Part shown: piece by piece, positions 1 through 12,029 of the stretch | Layout of the letters: every line of letters starts with the position of its first letter | Position numbering within the stretch: the stretch's first letter is position 1 | Origin: Odobenus rosmarus divergens | Taxonomy: Eukaryota > Chordata > Mammalia > Carnivora > Odobenidae | NCBI RefSeq assembly: GCF_000321225.1 | Contig: NW_004450478.1 | Span: 3,381,634-3,445,633 of the forward strand | DNA length: 64,000 bases | Direction: 5' to 3' | Made by a program: the position numbers and the translations under genes | Notes under the pieces: model-generated | The model's database searches: none | The model's input: the letters and a program-made list of their open reading frames with translations, nothing else | Told to the model about the DNA's origin: nothing

Positions 1-120
1 TATTTTATATCTTTTTTAATTCTCTCTCCTTTCATTGGTTTATTCTGTAAATTTACTCAAAGTTTACTTATCTATTTTAAGGAATACAAAACTATGTATA
101 ATGTTATTGGCTGGTTGTTT

Positions 121-292
121 TTTTTTAAGATTTTTATTTATTTATTCATGAGAGACAGAGAGAGAGAGAGAGGCAGAGGAAGAAGCAGGCTCCCAAAGAG
201 CAGGGAGCTCGATGCGGGACTTGATTCCAGGACTCTGGGATCATGACCTGAGCCGAAGGCAGACGCTCAACCATCTGAGCCACCCAGGCGCC
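121..292 (-). mobile_element. Carnivore tRNA-derived SINE
   Basis: This is an antisense copy, from poly-T and 'aagatttttatttattta' to 'gagccacccaggcgccc'. The flanks ggctggttgttt and ggctgctgtttt look like a decayed target duplication. It sits in an IQUB intron. Confidence 0.9.
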
Positions 293-522
293 CTGGCTGC
301 TGTTTTGATAGAATCTCTATCACTCTTCCAATGCACGGTCTTCCTAAATTACAATTAGGAATTTGGACATAGCAAAGATTTTGTTACACTCGTTCTTAGA
401 AATATATCAGATACCACCAGTCTATTTTAGCTATGTTTAAGAAAGCACAAAGATCCATAAGTTTCAATTTCACACCCCAAATTCTTAACTTAAAAAATTA
501 ACATGAATATTATATGGACTGT

Positions 523-1007
523 GTGATAGGTTGCCCCAGAATATATCCATGTCCTAATCCCCTGAACCTATGAATGCTAACTTATATAGCAAAGATGACT
601 GCAAATTTTATTAAGTTAAAAATTTTGAGATGGAGAGATTATCCTGGATTATCTAGGTGGGTCCTGAATGTAATCACAAATGCCCGTAGAGAGGAAGGAA
701 GGGAGATTTGACTACAGAGGAGAAGATGATAAAATAGAAGCAGAGAGAGATGTGAAGATGCTCTGCTGCTTGCTTTAAAGATGGAGGAAGGGGCCATGAG
801 CCAATGAATGCATGGCGTACAACTCTAGAAGCTGGAAAAGACAAGGGAGCAGATTCTCCCCAGAACCTCTAGAGGGAGAACAGCCCTGCCCACATGTTGG
901 TTTCATCTGAGTGAAACTGATCTACGATTTCTGACATCCAGGACTATAAGAGAAATCGTGTTATTAAGCTTGTGGTTAATCATTACAACAGTCATAGGAA
1001 ACTAACA
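523..1007 (+). mobile_element. Old solitary LTR-like repeat (ERVL-MaLR type)
   Basis: Runs from 'tgtgataggttgcccc' to 'cataggaaactaaca' with the typical internal text (wording like 'gagattatcctggattatc' and 'ccatgagccaatgaatgc'). The same family recurs at 24355 and 36235. The exact subfamily is not assigned. Confidence 0.6.
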
Positions 1008-1344
1008 TAGATTCCCAGAGCCCTCTTCATTCCTCTAGTTTGTATAGTAGGCTTAGTCCCACCAAATTTGAACTCCAATTCTAGTACCAGAAAAAAACAC
1101 CTGTGTTAAAGAGCAGTTGACATAGAATCAAGCTCTTTTATTATCATGGCTGACATAAGCCTGTTACCCAGTGGTGATGACTGGCACCTACACATAAAGG
1201 TTGGTCATGAAGCACAAAGAACAGAGAGAGTCTCAGGTACCACTGGCTAGCTACTCCAATCTCAAAGTGCTCTCTCTTCTCCAATTTTGAACTTCATCTT
1301 ATAGTTAATGCCAAGCAAGCAGTTTCAAATTCCCTTTTGGGAGT

Positions 1345-1575
1345 CATACCTATATTTAAGTTCAGATTCTACCACTCATTAGCTGTGTGAATTTGTACAA
1401 GTTTCCCAAGTTTTAGTTTCCTTCCTTCAAAAAAAATTTAATAATACCTACCTCACTGTTGGTTGTTGTATGGACTGAATGATAATGTGATAATGCAGGC
1501 AAAACGTTTTGTAGATGGACTAGCACACAGTACATCTCAATAAATTAACCATCGTGATTGTTATTACTAATAACT
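1345..1575 (+). repeat. MIR element
   Basis: Core text 'cattagctgtgtgaatttg', 'aataatacctacctcactg' and an 'aataaatta' end follow the MIR order at old-repeat divergence. Confidence 0.65.
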
Positions 1576-2334
1576 ATTTAAATTTTAGCGCTGTTTCCCG
1601 ACCCAAGCTTTAATAATCAGTTGAATACATGAGCATCTTAGTATTACAGCACATTCATTATAATAGTTTTCTAAAAATAATTTTGAAATTGAACTGATTG
1701 TTTTCTCTGATTTGACGAGGAGGAATTTAATAGGTATGGCTTACTCCTTTTTAGTGTTTAGGATTTTCCCACAAAAAAAAAATGTTTTTATTTCCCTAGA
1801 AACTTTTTTGTGGCATCTTTATAAGTTAATACCAAAACTTGAAAACTAAAATATTAGCATCTGTGCATATTCTATAGAAACAGTTATTTAGCTATGTTGC
1901 TCTCGCTCATTCTTTCACAGTTAGAAAGACTATGTCCTCTCGTGACACAAGGCTACTATAAAGTGGGCTGCTCAATACTGCCCATAAAATATAAATAAAC
2001 TTGAACATCATGGGAATGTGAATTGACCTTAGTGTATAAAGACAGATAGATAAACCATTTCTAGTCCTTGCCTTATTTTATCCATACTCATTCCTCATCA
2101 ACTTCTTTTAACCTCATTGTCTCCCACTACCCACACAGAATCTACTTCTAGCCACTCTAAGCTTCTTACAACTTCACCCAGAGTCCCAGATTTTCTCACC
2201 TCTTTGGAACTTAGCACAAATATTATCACTTTTATTAAATGAAGCAGTCTAGACTCTCCCAGTTTCTTTCCTCTCTGTTCTCCACAGTTTTTTGTGCATA
2301 TCTCCATTAAAACATTTACACATTATGTGGTAAC

Positions 2335-2475
2335 TATTGCATACATCGTCTTTCTGACTAGTCTGTAAACAATTTGAGAGCAAAGATTTTGTTTCATGTT
2401 TCTTTACATCTTCAGTTCTTAGCTAAGTATTTAGAACAAATATGTCCCCAATAAAAATGTGTTGAATGAATGCAT
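2335..2475 (+). repeat. L2-like 3' end
   Basis: Text resembling 'actagtctgtaaacaatttg...tgttgaatgaatgc' is characteristic of L2 3' ends. Confidence 0.5.
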
Positions 2476-2598
2476 AATCACAATATAATGTTCAAACAGT
2501 AGATATCAATATATTTCATTTAACAAATCAAAGATCTTGATTATTTACATGATAAAACTAAAGAAGTCTTGGTAAGTTTTATGAGCTTCCAAGTTTAC

Positions 2599-2733
2599 CT
2601 GAATATCTGATCTGCAGTACATTAGATGGGATCTTTAGTAGGTATGAAAAATGATCCTTGAGGTATTTTACAATGATGTCTATTTTAAAAGGCATTATAA
2701 TTTCCTGGCCCAGAGGAAAAAGTACAACTTTTA
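2599..2733 (-). CDS. IQUB: IQUB second coding exon (start of ubiquitin-like domain)
   Basis: Acceptor ...TTTTTATCTACAG is followed by 135 bases completing the split Val codon and encoding [32 protein letters not shown] and VLQIRYS. The exon ends at ...TTCAG|GTAAAC (phase 1). The beta-strand/helix pattern and the LQIRYSGK motif are those of the IQUB ubiquitin-like domain. The next exon is not within 1-2598. Confidence 0.93.
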
Positions 2734-5700
2734 CTGTAGATAAAAAGAGAAAAGAAAGAACCATAGTCAAAAGCAATGGTCAGCAACCTACAGTCCATAA
2801 GCAGATAGAGAATGATGGAGCAATTTTTAGTCACATAGAATGCAGACTGCCTTTGCCATGTTCCCCAACTGCACTTCCATGGTAAGAGTTACTTTTTAAT
2901 TTCTATGAGGTGACACTCAGATTTTCTTTTGCAGATTAATCCAGAATCTCAAGAATTAGCATCAGTGGTCAGTACCTGTTACCCGATCCCCAGCTTCCAG
3001 TTCCAATCTTTTTTCCATTCACTGCTCTGAGGATCACTGCACATTCAGGATCACCTTTTCGCTCAGAATACCACAAGAAATAGGAAATAAAACTAAACTG
3101 CTTTTCAAGAGTCCCAATATTTGGTATTATATTGGTATTAATTGGTACTAATCTGGTATTGGTATCTGGCATTATATTACTCAGATATAAAGAGAGGAAC
3201 ATTTCAGAAAAATCAAGCATTTTGTGTACTGAGTATTGGGACAGGAGACCCAGAGACCTAGAGGGTGTCCCTGAAGTTATGATGTGCATGTGCATTCTTT
3301 GATTACATATTGATAGCATGCATCAGTAAAGCAGTGCATATTCATGAAATTAAGAAAATCCAACAGAGAAATTTTCAAAGAAAAAGGTATCTAAGGGGTG
3401 CCTGGGTGGCTCACTCATTAAGCATCTGCCTTCGGCTCAGGTCATGATCTCAGGGTCCTGGGATCGAGCCCCGCATTGGGCTCCCTGCTCTGCGGGAAGC
3501 CTGCTTCTCCCTCTCCCACTCCCCCTGCTTGTGTTCCCTCTCTTGCTGTGTCTCTCTCTGTCAAATAAATAAAATCTTAAAAAAAAAAAAAAAAGAAAAA
3601 GGTATCTAATTCCATTCTTCTTCCCATAATTGATTTATGTCTATAGTTGCCAAAATGTAAAACAGAAAATCACTGTTCATTACAAATATCTAGAATAACT
3701 ACATACAAATCTACTTTTCACAAAAATAGACATTATGTGGTTCACTACCAATTCTATAAAATAGAAAATCAAGGCACTTACATGTTGATAATAAAGAAAC
3801 ACTTTTTAAAAGCTTATTATAATGGGGCAAATTTTCTTCTTTTACATCTACAGACTTTAAATTTTAATGGAGAAGATGTAATAAGTAAGAGGAAAGAAGT
3901 GAGTAATAAGTAAGATGGAGGGCAGAGTGTACACTGTAGGCAGAAAAAGTTTTATATATTTCTAGATTCCTAATACATGACAATTTTCATAAAGCTAAAT
4001 GAAACATTTATGAATAATCCCAGAATAAAATTTAACTAGGCCTTGTTGATGCTGAGGTTCTTTGATATCATTAAAACTTATTTTCACAGCTATCAACAAA
4101 GAAAATACTCTCATAAATGTTAAATCATCAGAAAGCTATTTTAGTTGTTTTATAGATTCAAAATTCTATGATTAATATATTTTAACATTTTCATAGCAGT
4201 GACTTCCTAAGCTTTGGGAAGGGGAGGTGTGTGAAGGAATTTGTGAGCCTCAGAAAGTACAGGACCAAGACAATTTTATTCTAATCACCATGTGCTTGTT
4301 ATATAGTACAGTATCAGGCAATCATAGAAATATCAAAAAATGGAGCCCAGGGGGTACCTGGCTGGCTCAGTCAGTAAAACACATGACTCCTGATCTCAGA
4401 GCTGCAAGTTCGAGTCCCACGTTGGGCATAGAGATCACTTTAAAAAACAAACAAACAAACAAACATGTCTTCTTGACTGGATTATTTGTTTTTGGGTATT
4501 GAGTTTAGTAAGTTCTTTATAGATCCTGGATACCAAGGGGAACCCTCTTACACTGTTGGTGGGAATGCAAGCTGGTAGAGCCACTCTGGAAAACAGTATG
4601 GAGGTTCCTTAAGACGTTAAAAATAGAGCTACCCTACAACCCAGCAATTGCACTACTGGGTATTTACCCCAAAGATACAGATGTAGTGAAAAGAAGGGGC
4701 ACCCCAATGCTCATAGCAGCAATGTCCACAATAGCCAAATTGTGGAAGGAACTGAGATGTCCTTCAACAGAAGAATGGATAAAGATGTGGTTCATATATA
4801 CAATAGAATATTACTCAGCCATCAGAAAGGATGAATACCTACCATTTGCATTGACATGGATGGAACTGGAAGGTATTATGCTAAATGAAAAAAGTCAAGC
4901 AGAGAAGGAAAATTATCATATAGTTTCACTCATATGCAGAGGACCCATAGGAGAAGGGAAGGAAAACTGAATACGAAGAAATCAGAGAGGGAGACAAGCC
5001 ATGAGAGACTCTGGAGGCTGGGAAACAAACTGAGGGTTGCAGAAGGGAAGGAGGTGGAGGGATTGGGTAACTGGGTGATGGGTATTCGGGAGGGCATGTG
5101 ACGTGATGAGCACTGGGTGTTATATGCAACTAATGAATCACTGAACACTACATCAAAAACTAATGATGTACTATATGTTGGCTAATTGAACTTAATAAAA
5201 AAAATAGCTTTTGAAACAAATAAATAAATGGAGCCCAAATTTACAGTGAATAGTTAAAACTGAGGGATAACAGCTTCAGTTAGGTATAATTGGGCTTGAT
5301 TAATTTCTTCTCCTTCTTCCTTCTCATCCTTCACTTGTTTGGACACACGACACAAGAGTAAAGTACTCTACTGAATTCAAAAGCTACATTTTACCAGCCA
5401 AACTAAGCTGCTGTTATTATTGTTAAATGATGACCCATGTTCTCCACCCTATGGATGAACAATTTCAAAACTTATGGACAAGAGGGAAAAGGAGCAATCA
5501 GTTAATCAGCCAACTAGGCTGGTTCTAGGTGTAACCACCTTCTTACTGCTCCACTTTCGCTTTGTTGCCAACAATGTAGTAATAACTCCTACATGCCATG
5601 AACATTATGCCTTTAAAATTAACCAATAATCCAAGACAACAACAATTTTTCCGAAGCTAAATATAAAGTTAACCCTAAGCAGAAGTATGGAAATATGTAA

Positions 5701-6563
5701 AAGTAACAAGATATGAAGAATGAACACGATATGAAACTAGGAAATGTGGAGTCAAGTTCCATTCCAACTCTTTCTTGCTAGCTATGAACAATTAATTCCA
5801 AAGAGGCATGCAAAAGAATTACAATTATACTTAAGAATTTGTCCATTTTCCAAGGTCCCTAAACATTTTAAAAACCTACTTTAGAAAAAAAATGGATCAG
5901 TATCAACTTAAAATTTAATGGTATTCATCTATTTAGGGAAAACAGATAGTAGAGAATAGAGTACCTTCACAATTAAGAGATCAAGTGGCAGTAGCTACAG
6001 AAGTTTGGTGGATAAAGGAAAGGGAAAGTAAAGTAATATCAAATATAAAACAAATCTTCAAGCAAAACAAATCTGAAAAAGCTACCATTCTTCAAAATTA
6101 GGAAAAGAAATTCCTATCTTCCCTAGGTAATACCTGTTGCTAACGGATCTTTCACTGATGCTTTCAGAGATTCCTTTATAGCCTTTATCTTATCCAGAAA
6201 TGCCAGAGATCCAGCATTTGAATACCATCTGGCTGACTGCATTGCATTATCATCTTTAGTTACATAGTGCTCTGTAGAATTTCTGGGAGAATATGAAACT
6301 TGTTTGGGCAACAAAGCTTCTTCCATGAGTTGTTCTTCATCTTCTGGTTCCACGTTCAATAAGCTCTGGTAACTTTCCTCCTTAACATGTGTTGTAGGGC
6401 CCTCACTGGATGGTTCAACTTCAGATTCATTATCTTCTGTTTGATCTGACTCTGGAAACTCTTCTGAGGGAACTGGAATACTGACAATCTCAAAAGCATC
6501 TTCATTTTCTTCTGATGCATTAACAACATTCTGAGAATCAAATTCTTCTTCCGAATCAGACAT
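2599..6563 (-). CDS. IQUB: IQUB, 5' coding part (partial, gene continues left of window)
   Basis: IQUB encodes a protein with an acidic N-terminal region, a ubiquitin-like domain, an IQ calmodulin-binding motif and a long C-terminal region. It is an axonemal radial-spoke adaptor in motile cilia and sperm flagella. Two coding exons are here: 6134-6567 (ATG at 6563) and 2599-2733. Spliced in phase 1 they give about 188 residues reading [19 protein letters not shown] through [28 protein letters not shown] and [17 protein letters not shown] to LQIRYSG. This matches IQUB residues 1 to roughly 190, including the start of the ubiquitin-like fold. The remaining ~600 residues, including the IQ motif, lie outside the window. 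Both exons are intact with no frameshift. Confidence 0.93.
3395..3594 (+). mobile_element. Carnivore SINE with perfect target duplication
   Basis: This is a full-length copy with a 15-base duplication gaaaaaggtatctaa at 3380-3394 and 3595-3609. It lies in IQUB intron 2. Confidence 0.95.
4350..4464 (+). mobile_element. Older short carnivore SINE, interrupted in its tail
   Basis: A diverged head 'ggtacctggctggctcag' is followed by a tRNA-like B-box ('gttcgagtccc') and a caaacaaac tail. It lacks the pyrimidine block of younger copies. Its target duplication aaatggagccca reappears only after the L1 that follows (about 5227-5238). Confidence 0.8.
4465..5212 (+). mobile_element. L1 3' end with inverted 5' segment
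   Basis: From about 4535 the sequence is sense L1: the C-terminal part of ORF2 ([17 protein letters not shown]), then the G-rich 3' UTR and an A-rich end. The preceding ~70 bases (4465-4534, 'gactggattatttgttttt') are the antisense of ORF2, so the 5' end is inverted, as in twin priming. The ORF2 remnant is truncated and not functional. Confidence 0.85.
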
Positions 6564-6567
6564 TTTC
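6134..6567 (-). CDS. IQUB: IQUB first coding exon (N-terminal acidic region)
   Basis: Acceptor ...TTTTTCTTGGTTCAG is followed by GAAA and the ATG at 6563-6561. About 143 codons follow, rich in Glu, Asp and Ser, and the exon ends inside the codon ...ACA G|GTATTA (phase 1 donor). The open frame continues upstream of the ATG, but only through the splice acceptor into intron, so those residues are not coding. The [14 protein letters not shown] clusters suggest a disordered acidic tail before the ubiquitin-like domain. Confidence 0.93.
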
Positions 6568-6887
6568 CTGAACCAAGAAAAATAAATACATTTACAACAC
6601 ATAAAAATCTCTACACCAAATATCAAATTCATTGGTGGTATACAGCAATGTTCATAACATACTGCAATGTTGCTCATTATTTTTTTAAAATACTGATTAG
6701 TAATGGCATCAGGAAAAAGCATTGATGAATTCTTAATAAAAACACCACAGAAAGTAAAAATTATACCAAAAGAGAACCTCAAAACACAATCAATTTGAGA
6801 AAAATCTACTGTCTAGAATATACTGAAAAGTATTTTAAAATATATTGTCACCTCTTCCTTATTCAAAGAACAATGCCTTGTGAAAGG

Positions 6888-7400
6888 ACTTATTTGAATA
6901 GCTTTTTTTCCTGAATACAAACTAACACAGGATTTATGCTTCTGGGATTACAACTGATTAGAAGCTCCAAGGAATCTGCCAGCTCCACAGCAACCATACC
7001 CTGGATAGTATCACTCTCTGTAGTAGTTTTGTTCTCACAAACTGTAGCAAGTCTCCAATGACCTTTGTTCCCCAAAACAAACATATCAACAAACAAATGG
7101 GAGTTGCTCTTGGAGCTGACTAGGGCCTTGAGGCACAACAACCAAGAGCTTTGGCTTGGGAGACAGTATGACAGCATCCAGGACCTTGGGCCAGAGTGGG
7201 CTAGGGCAGCCAACAGCCAGGCTGCATGGGCAGGAACTGGATCAGAGCACTGAGGAGCCAGGTACAGCAGGGAGCCTAAGTATAAAAGCTGGCAGCCAGG
7301 AAGGGAGGATAGAAGTGGCCTTGAGGCATATTTCTGTGGCAACAGCAGGGGCAGATAAAAATTTAGAACAGTATTGAGGTGGGAAAGCTGTGTTTGGGGC
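6888..7400. other. IQUB intron 1 stretch with no assigned gene
   Basis: A 150-codon open frame runs on the minus strand (7342-6890), but it has low-complexity Leu/Ser-rich composition and no recognisable domain. It is probably old repeat sequence. Confidence 0.3.
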
Positions 7401-7689
7401 TAACAAATTAAGCACAAATCCTTATAGACAGAAAAAAAAAAAACCTTAGTGAAGTTCTCTGGCTACTAGATGACAAATTTCCAAAAATGTGGAATATCTG
7501 GAATAAAAATATGTATTTGTTGAATTCAATGAATATAGCATTAGAGTTGAAGAGAGAATTAGTAAACTAGAAGATAAATAAAAGGATTTTATATAGAATG
7601 CTGTAAAGAGATAAGGATATGAAAAATATGAGAGATTAAGGGCCATGCAAAAGAGAAAAACTCTAGCATATTTTACTGCTAAGTTTATC

Positions 7690-7815
7690 TCGCTGTGAGC
7701 TGAGAATGGTTTTGTACTTTTAAAATAAAAAAATAACAAAGAATATGCAACCAGAACTATATGTGGCCTGAGAAGCCCTTTCCAAAAAAAGTCTGCCAGC
7801 CCCTGATCTACTATA
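7690..7815 (+). repeat. hAT-like DNA transposon fragment
   Basis: Text 'gcaaccagaactatatgtgg' and 'gtctgccagcccctgatc' resembles short non-autonomous hAT elements. Confidence 0.4.
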
Positions 7816-7849
7816 TGCCAAACTGGAATCACAGAGAAAACAAAAAGAT

Positions 7850-8500
7850 AGAAGAGAGAAAATATTTTTAAAGGTGATGGCTGAGAATTTGACAAAACTG
7901 ATGAAAAATATGGATCCAAAGATCCAAGAGGCATAACATAAATATACACCCAATGGGATAAGTAAAAATAATTCAAAGACATATACACTGTGATTACATT
8001 ACAAATAACAAAGAGAAGGTCCGGAAAGCCTATAGTGATAAAGGACATATCATCTACTGTTTTGAATGATATTAATTTGCTAACATCAATACAAAGGAAA
8101 GAAAAGTAAAATCACTGCAGATTTCTCACCAGAAATACAGAAGCCAGGGTAACAATGGACTAATTAAAAGAAGATAACTATCAACCTAGAAGTGTGCACC
8201 TAGCGAAATTCTCTTTCAAGAAAGAAAATAGAAATATTTGCAAATAAGTTACCACCAAGATACCTGCTCTAAAGAAAGTTCTGAAGGATACACTTGAAGG
8301 AAGAGGAAATGGACTCAACAGAAGTCCAAAGTGCAAAAGGAAAGGTGAACAAATAAATTATAAACATATGGGTAAACACAAACAAATACTGTCAACACAA
8401 AATAATAGTAGAAAACTGAAATATTAGACAATAAGAACATGTAATTGGGAAGGGAAAGATGAGAATGAACTGTTCTCAAATTCTTACAGTGTTTACAAAA
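7850..8500 (+). mobile_element. Old LINE fragment (HAL1/L1M ORF1 region)
   Basis: Wording such as 'tttctcaccagaaatacaga', 'tatcaacctagaagtgtgc' and 'ctctttcaagaaagaaaata' follows the ORF1 region of HAL1/L1M elements. No open frame survives. Confidence 0.6.
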
Positions 8501-8699
8501 TTGAGGGATATGATATTCTTTTAATTTTGATAATTTATTGTTTATTCTATAATAATATATTTAATAGTATCATTTCAACATGTAACCAGTATGAAAAGAT
8601 TATTAGTGAGATGTTATGCATTCTTTTTTTTCTTACTGAGTCTTCAGAATCAGTATTTATTTTATACTTACAGTGTATCTCTGTTTTTGTAAATATTCT

Positions 8700-9430
8700 T
8701 TTTTTAGTATGTTAATCACCATACATTACATCTTAGTTTTTGATGTAGTGTTCCATGATTCACTGTTTGAGTATAACACCCAGTGCTCCATTCAATACAT
8801 GCCCTCTTTAATACCCATCACCAGGCTAACCCATCCCCCCATCCCCCTCCCCTCTAGAACCCTCAGTTTGTTTCTCAGAGTCCATAGTCTCTCATGGTTC
8901 ATCTCCCCCTCCAATTTCCCCCCTTTCATTTTTCCCTTCCTACTTTTTTTTTTTTAACTTATAATGTATTATTTGTTTCAGAGGTACAGGTCTGTGATTC
9001 ATCAGTCTTAACACAATTCACAGCGCTCACCATAGCACATACCCTCCCCAATGTCTATCACCCAGCCACCCCAGCCCTCCCACCCCCCATCACTCCAGCA
9101 ACCCTCAGTTTGTTTCCTGAGATTAAGAATTCCTCATATCAGTGAGATCATATGATACATATCTTTCTCTGATTGACTTATTTCGCTTAGCATAATACCC
9201 TCTAGTTCCATCCATGTCATTGCAAATGGTAAGATTTCAGTTTTTTGATGGCTGCATAATATTCCATTGTATATATATACCACACCTTCTTTATCCATTC
9301 ATCTGTTGATGGGCATCTTGGCTCTTTCCACAGTTTGACTACTGTGGACATTGCTGCTAAAAACATTGGGGTGCACGTACCCCTTTGGATCACTATATTT
9401 GTATCAGGGATTATATTCTTAACCCTAGAC
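8700..9430 (-). mobile_element. L1 3' end, antisense
   Basis: This is the reverse of the carnivore L1 3' UTR (8703-9170), continuing into the ORF2 C-terminus, which reads YIYTMEYYAAIKK on the minus strand. It is 5' truncated near 9425 and lies in IQUB intron 1. Confidence 0.85.
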
Positions 9431-9835
9431 TTTGTTAAATTAAATAGGCACAGCTGAATTTTAAGTACAACCAATAAAAAAACTGAAATAAAGTTTTACA
9501 CTTCCAAATAAAGAAAAAGCTAAATTAGAAAAAAAAACTGAATAAAAACTCAATTTTTAAAAAGCTCAAGAAACCTCTTTAGGTTCTCACCCACAAAAAA
9601 TTTTCTTTTTGAATATTTTCTCCTGTAACAGGGCTTAATAGTCTGATTAGAGAGAGCGCACCATAAAGAAGCCCTGACTCCTAGCAACATACTCATCCCA
9701 ACCCTTTGGAGAGGCTGAGGTAATGTTTTTGTTTCTATCTGGTGGGTCATCCTCCCCGCAAATGGCCAAGATGTCATCTTCTAAAACAGCAACAAAATCA
9801 AGAATGTCTGCTCTTCAAAAAACGTAACTAGAATA

Positions 9836-10640
9836 ATAAAAAGACAAATCATAGCCTGGGAGACAATTTTTTGGATCAAGGACTTGTAACGAGAATATAT
9901 AGAGAACTCTCAAAACTCAATAAGAAAAGAGCAACAGTTTAAAAATGAGTAAAATAGTTAACAGGTAAGTCAACAAGGAGTAGACACAGAAGGCAAAGAA
10001 GCGGGGCCAGGACTAGAGTGGCGCATGTGTGACTTGTGTACACTGAGCCGCACGTGCAGGTGCACCTGAAGTTAAATGCCTCCTCAAATTTGGAGCCTAG
10101 TTGCCTCAATTGCCTCAGTCTAGCCCTGACCCTGAAAACAAGCACATGAAAAGATGCTCAATATCATTAGTTATTAAAGAAATGCAACTACAAATACATA
10201 TTTTTTAGCCCAACAATATCAAGTGTTGGTGAGTATGAAAACAAGTGGAACTCATAGCTTGATGGTAGAAATGAAAATTGGTACAGCATTTGAAATAACT
10301 GTCAGTTTTCTTATAAAATTAAACATACACATATCATATGACCCAGCGATCTGTATTCTTTACCCAGATAGAATGAAAAACTACATTCATACCAAATTTG
10401 CACACAGAAGTTTATAAAGCCTTTATTCTTAATCACCGAACTCTGGAAACAACACAAATGTTCCTCAGTTGAGGCATGGATCCACATACTAAGAGACATT
10501 CACAAATTGGACTACTACTCATCAATAAAAAGGAACAAACTATTGATATGACCTGGGTGAATCTCAAATGAATCATGCTAAGCCAATTCTGAAAGCTACA
10601 TACTTCATGATTCAATTAATGGAAAAAGCAAAGCTGATGG
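9836..10640 (+). mobile_element. Old L1 (L1M) 3' ORF2 region with an insertion
   Basis: L1 text 'atgaaaagatgctcaatatc' through 'ttgaggcatggatccacata' is recognisable. It is interrupted at about 9960-10138 by GC-richer unassigned sequence. Confidence 0.65.
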
Positions 10641-11062
10641 TTCACAACCTCTAGAGTTCTCTGGGGTAAAATCCGATACTGAGCTCCAAACGGACTGCAA
10701 GAAGAAACCAAAGAAAGAGGCAGCACTCCAGACTGGTAGGTGGCAAGTTTAATAAGCGAGGGAACTTACACACAAAGCTTATCTTTGGCAGCTGCAAGAC
10801 AGTAGATCTCTGGACCCACCGGCCAGAATCTTAAAGAGTTTATATATAGAGGCCTTTACTGGGTTCAGTCAGGAATCCAGTCTAGGTGGTCTCAATAGCA
10901 CATTACTCTCTCAAGGCTAGATTCTTGAAGCAGCCCCTAGCAGTGGGACCTTGGGTGGGAGGTCCATTCTAAGGATAGGGGAGGAGCCTGTGATTGCCCC
11001 AGTTCAGTTCACTGGTCAATCACCAATCACATCTCCTCCATGACTGCCTCCAACAAAAACAC
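10640..11062 (-). mobile_element. Solitary ERV1-type LTR
   Basis: Read on the minus strand this has the order of a gammaretrovirus-like LTR. A GC-rich U3 is followed by a TATA element (TATATATAAA near 10835-10850), then an ATTAAA signal near 10750 followed by a pyrimidine-rich U5. Approximate ends are TG and CA. No gag, pol or env is adjacent, so it is a solo LTR. The family name is not assigned. Confidence 0.65.
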
Positions 11063-11067
11063 ATGCC

Positions 11068-11399
11068 AATAGCAGGGAGGACCATAGGCGAAAGGAGGGA
11101 AATCTGAAGGGGGAGAAATCAGAGAGGGAGAAGAACCATGAGAGACCATGGACCCCGGAAAACAAATTCTGGGTTTCAGAGGGGAGGGAGGTGGGGGGAT
11201 GAGATAACAGGGTGATGGGTATTAAGGAGGGCACATGTTGTGATGAGCACTGGGTGTTATACCCAACTAATGAATCACTGAACACTACATCAAATACTAA
11301 TGATGTACTATACAGTGGCTAATTGAACATAATAAAAATAAAATAAAATAAAATAAAATAAAATAAAATAAAATAAAATAAAATAAAATAAAATAAACA
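11068..11399 (+). mobile_element. L1 3' UTR fragment with (AAAAT)n tail
   Basis: This is the carnivore L1 3' UTR G-rich block and the 'actaatgatgtactata' end, followed by about 60 bases of AAAAT repeats (11334-11396). Confidence 0.85.
11334..11396 (+). repeat. (AAAAT)n microsatellite in L1 tail
   Basis: There are about twelve AAAAT units grown from the L1 poly-A tail. Confidence 0.9.
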
Positions 11400-12029
11400 A
11401 AACATGCCAGGAGCTACCATGTCAAGGTGCAACTAGATATCTGTATACGGATAGAATAACTGTGGAAGATAAAGGGCGGAGGGGAGGACACCGGTGTAAA
11501 ACAGATTTTCACTGTACATTCTTTTTACTGTTTGAACTTTCATTTTTACGTTTACCTATTCAACTGTAAATGTTTTAATCTTAAAAAATTGTTCAAAAAG
11601 CAAAAAGCAGTCCCCATTATGACTGCATACCAAAATGTCCCTCTTTCACCAACAATGCATGATTTCACTGATGTATCTAGAATGTTAGTGTAACTAGTAA
11701 GGCAGGGATCCAGTTTTGCCTTCTACCAAATAAACCTGTTGAATTTTTAAGTTTTTTTGGAGGCACGGCAAAGACCATGGGAGGAGAGAAGCGTGCCAAG
11801 AAGGAAAGTGTGAAAGCTGGAAATGTCACCATGGATGCCTACACGTCTTCTAATGCCAGATCTGGGTTACACACACGTCTTACTTCTTTACTATCACTGT
11901 GATAAGCACTCCGGGTGGGAGATGAGGTACACATCCCACCTTGATGCTGCTGCTTCCGAACCCCAAATCTGAGATACAGAACCAGAAAAGGAACCAAGAA
12001 AAATGGGATGCTTTGCACAATTTTTGAAG

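Noticed and set aside
4686..4970. ORF with L1 ORF2 similarity as a gene
   Set aside because: It is the C-terminal remnant of a truncated L1, without reverse transcriptase or endonuclease.
6564..6782. N-terminal extension of the IQUB open frame (219 codons in total)
   Set aside because: The added part crosses a strong splice acceptor just before the ATG at 6563 and does not resemble IQUB; it is intron read-through.
7446..8048. 200-codon minus-strand ORF rich in Phe, Leu, Ser and Tyr
   Set aside because: It is antisense of A-rich LINE sequence; the apparent membrane character is a composition effect.
11760..11880. Coding-like 'atgggaggagagaagcgtgc' segment as a retrogene
   Set aside because: The open frame is short, no parent gene is recognised, and it has no poly-A or target duplication.
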